Assembly (NCBI RefSeq): GCF_932526225.1
Contig: NC_064044.1
Location: 9,042,801 to 9,106,800, forward strand
DNA length: 64,000 nt
Direction of reading: 5' to 3'
From: Nematostella vectensis
Taxonomy: Eukaryota; Cnidaria; Anthozoa; Actiniaria; Edwardsiidae
Each line of letters opens with the position of its first letter. The stretch's first letter is position 1. A program made the position numbers and the translations under genes. The notes under the pieces were generated by a model. It saw only the letters and a list, made by a program, of their open reading frames with translations, did no database searches and had not been told where the DNA came from. Below are positions 1 to 64,000 of the stretch, in pieces.

Positions 1-67
1 AGTAACAGTTTTTGGTGAGCCTGGTACATTATCTGGATTCGGTCACCAATATAGCACTAACACTTAC

Positions 68-210
68 CAGACTGTTGTAGGAAATATTTAGCAATTGCAC
101 TGGTTCCATTCGGGGCAACAAAATGCTTTACTCCATCTTGTTTGACTTCACCATCAATAACACCAGTAAATGGTACTAAAGTTGAAGTGGCCAGCAATTC
201 CTTGTAGAAA
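68..210 (-). CDS. RNLS: Renalase-like gene, coding exon 2
   Basis: On the minus strand this exon reads FYKELLATSTLVPFTG, then DGVKHFVAPNGTSAIAKYF, which follows the order of human renalase residues after the first exon (FYDELLAYGVL and FVAPQGISSIIKHYL). It is bounded by an acceptor CTCTCCCCAG at 211 and a donor G|GTAAGT at 68. One base completes the AG left by exon 1 (serine), and one base is left over for exon 3, which lies outside the window. Confidence 0.88.
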
Positions 211-234
211 CTGGGGAGAGTACAATCAAACTTT

Positions 235-2205
235 AGTATGTTAGAGGGAGCGGTGGTTGGGGACCACCCCTGGATTCGCCCCTTTGGCCAACACTGGAGA
301 TAGTCTAGATTTTTATGTCTGATAGTCTAGATTTTAATGTCTATGTTAGGGTTCGGGTTGGGGAATTGAGACCACCCCTGGATTTGCCCCTTAGGCCAAC
401 ACTGGAGATAGTCTAGATTTTTATGTCTATGTTAGGGTTAGGGTTGGGGAATTGAGATCACCCCTGGATTCGCCCCTTTGGCCAACACTGGAGATAGTCT
501 AGATTTTTATGTCTATGTTGGGGTTAGGGTTAGGGTTGGCGAATTGAGACCACCCCTGGATTTGCCCCTTTGGCCAACACTGGAGATAGTCTAGATTTTT
601 ATGTCTATGTTAGGGTTAGGGTTGTCGAATTGAGACCACCCCTGGATTTGCCCCTTTGGCCAACACTGGAGATAGTCTAGATTTTTATGTCTATGTTAGG
701 GTTAGGGTTAGGGTTTGGGAATTGAGACCACCCCTGGATTTGCCCTTTGGCCAACACTGGAGATAGTCTAGATTTTTATGTCTGATAGTCTAGATTTTTA
801 TGTCTATGTAAGGGTTAGGGTTGGGGTTGGCGAATTTTTATGTCTGATAGTCGAGATTTTTATGTCTATGTTAGGGTTAGGGTTGGGGTTGGCGAATTGA
901 GACCACCCCTGGATTTGCCCCTTTGGCCAACACTGGAGATAGTCTAGATTTTTATGTCTATGTTAGGGTTAGGGTTGGGGAATTGAGATCACCCCTGGAT
1001 TCACCCCTTTGGCCAACACTGGAGATAGTCTAGATTTTTATGTCTATGTTAGGGTTAGGGTTGGGGAATTGAGATCACCCCTGGATTTTCCCCTTTGGCC
1101 AACACTGGAGATAGTCTAGATTTTTATGTCTATGTTAGGGTTAGGGTTGTCGAATTGAGACCACCCCTGGATTTGCCCCTTTGGCCAACACTGGAGATAG
1201 TCTAGATTTTTATGTCTGATAGTCGAGATTTTTATGTCTATGTTAGGGTTAGGGTTGGGGTTGGCGAATTGAGACCACCCCTGGATTTGCCCCTTTGGCC
1301 AACACTGGAGATAGTCTAGATTTTTATGTCTATGTTAGGGTTAGGGTTGGGGAATTGAGATCACCCCTGGATTCGCCCCTTTGGCCAACACTGGAGATAG
1401 TCTAGATTTTTATGTCTATGTTAGGGTTAGGGTTTGGGAATTGAGACCACCCCTGGATTTGCCCTTTGGCCAACACTGGAGATAGTCTAGATTTTTATGT
1501 CTGATAGTCTAGATTTTTATGTCTATGTAAGGGTTAGGGTTGGGGTTGGCGAATTTTTATGTATGATAGTCTAGATTTTTATGTCTATGTTGGGGTTAGG
1601 GTTAGGGTTGGCGAATTGAGACCACCCCTGGATTTTCCCCTTTGGCCAACACTGGAGATAGTCTAGATTTTTATGTCTGATAGTCGAGATTTTTATGTCT
1701 ATGTTAGGGTTAGGGTTGGAGTTGGCGAATTGAGACCACCCCTGGATTTGCCCCTTTGGCCAACACTGGAGATAGTCTAGATTTTTATGTCTATGTTAGG
1801 GTTAGGGTTGGGGAATTGAGATCACCCCTGGATTCGCCCTTTTGGCCAACACTGGAGATAGTCTAGATTTTTATGTCTATGTTAGGGTTAGGGTTGGGGA
1901 ATTGAGATCACCCCTGGATTCGCCCCTTTGGCCAACACTGGAGATAGTCTAGATTTTTATGTCTATGTTAGGGTTAGGGTTGTCGAATTGAGACCACCCC
2001 TGGATTTGCCCCTTTGGCCAACACTGGAGATAGTCTAGATTTTTATGTCTATGTTGGGGTTAGGGTTAGGGTTGGCGAATTGAGACCACCCCTGGATTTG
2101 CCCCTTTGGCCAACACTGGAGATAGTCTAGATTTTTATGTCTATGTTAGGGTTAGGGTTGGCGAATTGAGACCACCCCTGGATTTGCCTCTTTGGACAAC
2201 ACTAT
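235..2205. repeat. Minisatellite with embedded TTAGGG motifs in RNLS intron 1
   Basis: More than 20 tandem units of about 85-98 bp. Each unit holds a fixed part (AATTGAGACCACCCCTGGAT ... GCCAACACTGGAGATAGTCT ... TTTTTATGTCTATG) and a variable run of one to three TTAGGG plus TTGGGG variants, which explains the differing unit length. Some units carry an extra short block around GATAGTCTAGATTTTTATGTC. The array lies between coding exons 1 and 2 of the renalase gene, so it is interstitial and not a chromosome end. Confidence 0.95.
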
Positions 2206-2575
2206 TTCAAAACATGTATGTCCTCTTGATAAAGCTGCTAATCTAGAATTTATTCCTTTCTCTGTAACAACTACGCTTCAGTTGCATAGCTGGAGGTGAA
2301 TGAAGGGGGGCACTCACAACCTCCCTCCATGCCTTTAGGTGGCTTGGAAGACCCTCCCTGCATATTCAAGGACGAGATGCCTAAAGAAAAATTGTCTGCT
2401 AAATGAGTAAACAATAAGTGAACACTCTCCCCCTCCCCACCACACACACCCATTAGCAACTTAAAAATAGCATTACAAGGAATTCAGAATTGTACATTTT
2501 TTTAAAATATAGAACAGTTTCTTTTTACTATTTCCTTCTAAGCCAAAAAGATAGCATTCAGGTTGAATTTATTAC

Positions 2576-2832
2576 CTATTATGATCAGTGAAGTACTGTG
2601 GCTTAGCTGAGATGTACTGAGCACCAGTGTCGGCCCGTCCACTGCACCCATCAGGGCTCCGAGCTGTAGTCATGCGGCCACCAGCACCTCTAGACTTCTC
2701 CCAAACTGTCAGATCAATACTCTGGCATTGTCTTCTTAAGAGTGCTGCAGTAAGGGAACCAGTAAGCCCTGCCCCCACGATGAGCACTTTGCTAGTCGAC
2801 ATGTTATCAGCAAACTGACAGGTGTCAGTCAT
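2576..2832 (-). CDS. RNLS: Renalase-like FAD oxidoreductase, first coding exon (partial gene)
   Basis: Renalase is a flavoprotein of the amine-oxidase-like fold; the human enzyme oxidises dihydro isomers of NAD(P)H. Seen here: the N-terminal Rossmann motif VLIVGAGLTGS (GxGxxG, binds the FAD ADP part), then ALLRRQ, a GGRMTTA segment and TGAQYIS, which match the start of human renalase as I remember it. Two in-frame start codons are possible: ATG at 2832-2830, directly after an acceptor-like TTTCATTTCCAG, or ATG at 2802-2800 just before TSKVLIVG. The second fits the family length better. A donor (AG|GTAAT) follows at 2576, leaving two bases that pair in phase with exon 2. The acceptor-like site at 2833 implies an upstream 5'UTR exon. 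The gene is divergent to WDFY3 and continues off the left edge, so catalytic domain and C-terminus cannot be judged. Confidence 0.88.
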
Positions 2833-3882
2833 CTGGAAATGAAAGAGGAAATTGATCAGTAGCATAGAAATCGAGAAAAAAAATGACAAAAAGACTCTCT
2901 GTGTGTGATTCAATTAGCCTCAACCATCATCTGGGCCTGTCTTACATTTAGGAAAAGCACTGTTTGGAAATTGCCCCCATCTATCTAATCCTCAGCTTTC
3001 GGCTGGAGTCTCCCGCGTTTTGGACCCTTCTCCCATCCTCCCGCTTTTACTAAAAAATCTCCAGCATTTTGAGTAAAGAAAAAAAAAATTGAAAAATAAA
3101 ATTGTTAAAACTGTCTTGGAGTTCTTTTTTTAGTACGATGTTTGTGGTCCATGTATACTAACTAAGGCAATACAAACGCAGTAGTTATCTCACCTTAATG
3201 TAAATGTGTACCCCCAGTACCCCTCCCCCCCCCAGTACCCCCTCCCCCCCCCCCCCCCCCGAAAAAAAACCCTCCAGCATTTCAAAGTCAAGGGGTTGGC
3301 ATCTCTAAATCCCTCATGCACCTTGACAAACCAGAAAGTGAAACGTCTATAATTTATTGCCCCTTTATCCGTATTTCACTATAATTTATAAGTATCAGTT
3401 TCTGTACGTAACGTTACATTACTGAGTTCTCAAAATTTCATGTGTAAAACTAGACGCCGAGCTTAACTTATTTACCCGTCCGGTTTACTTTAAGGAACCT
3501 CTTAACATAATCGAATTCTAGGTGATAAACTGTTCCAATAACTTAATCAAAAGGTAAAGCTATCAGATGTTAACTAGTTGATGAAACCTTACCTAATTAC
3601 GAGGCAAGAAACAAAATATCGAAAGAAAGTACCTTGTGATATTTTTTTCCAATCAAAAGTGATTCGTGCGCCTGCTTTTTCAAGGCCAGCGGAAACTACG
3701 CGTACATTATGCGCAGGCGGAAGGGAAGCAAAATGGCGAGAAGATAGTGTTTTGAAAGTCACACCAAAATACCGACAAAATGGCTTGATTCCACCGCCGT
3801 AACAAGTACTTATGACCGGATGGAGTCAAGATTAGGCCACGCCAAGCATACCTTTACTTCGCTGTGCTGAAATATCGTCAAT
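2833..3882. promoter_or_regulatory. Divergent intergenic region between RNLS and WDFY3 (candidate bidirectional promoter)
   Basis: About 1.05 kb lies between the two start codons, which point away from each other. No TATA box is convincing at either end. A poly-C run interrupted by AGTACCCC lies near 3206-3262. The part next to WDFY3 (about 3660-3870) is richer in GC and CpG than its surroundings. The region must hold the 5'UTRs and probably the promoters of both genes; I could not locate the transcription starts. Confidence 0.5.
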
Positions 3883-63956
<60,074 letters not shown>

Positions 63957-64000
63957 GTAGAACGCTTTACACGTAATAGCACCTTACCTTAATGGTACAG

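Noticed and set aside
1-2205. Chromosome end (telomere)
   Set aside because: Units are 85-98 bp with unique body sequence and a renalase exon lies beyond the array, so the repeats are interstitial.
3578-3802. Short open frame upstream of the WDFY3 start as a real gene or N-terminal extension
   Set aside because: Not in frame without a stop before 3883 (TGA at 3868) and no similarity recognised; probably 5'UTR or promoter.

Overview
The window is intron-rich animal DNA. It suggests a non-bilaterian metazoan, most probably an anthozoan cnidarian (sea anemone or coral); that is inference from the gene sequences, the exon-rich structure and the type of mobile element, and I cannot name the species. 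No bacterial gene, rRNA, tRNA or CRISPR array was seen.

Layout. On the minus strand, 68-2832 holds the first two coding exons of a renalase-like FAD enzyme (RNLS); the gene continues off the left edge. Its intron 1 (211-2575) is filled by a minisatellite of roughly 85-98 bp units that contain TTAGGG-type motifs. About 1 kb of non-coding DNA (2833-3882) separates it from a divergent gene on the plus strand. That second gene fills the rest of the window: the WDFY3/Alfy (Drosophila blue cheese) ortholog, a giant BEACH-family scaffold of selective autophagy. I placed 47 coding exons (3883-63956) by homology plus splice sites. All 46 junctions keep phase and the exons add up to 9,411 nt, or 3,137 codons. 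They cover the N-terminal helical-repeat region, an unusually long acidic insert, the concanavalin A-like region, the PH-like domain and the first part of the BEACH domain. The rest of BEACH, the WD40 repeats and the FYVE finger must lie beyond the right edge.

The introns are the striking part. A 25-bp minisatellite of about 5.4 kb fills intron 8, which has a GC donor. At least a dozen splice junctions carry a tandem duplication that includes or abuts the splice site. The donors of exons 9, 23, 36, 38, 43 and 46 are repeated downstream. The acceptors of exons 16, 20, 26, 29 and 42 are repeated upstream. In every case the copy joined to the exon is the one that keeps the reading frame. Intron 37 (12.1 kb) carries two head-to-tail, nearly identical 5.4-kb copies of a tyrosine-recombinase (Crypton-like) mobile element set in an ATTC microsatellite. 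Both copies share the same in-frame stop and frameshifts. Several families of short terminal-inverted-repeat elements (MITE-like) and a possible tRNA-derived SINE lie in other introns.

Working together: renalase-like oxidoreductase and WDFY3 are not known to act in one pathway. The head-to-head arrangement only suggests a shared promoter region.
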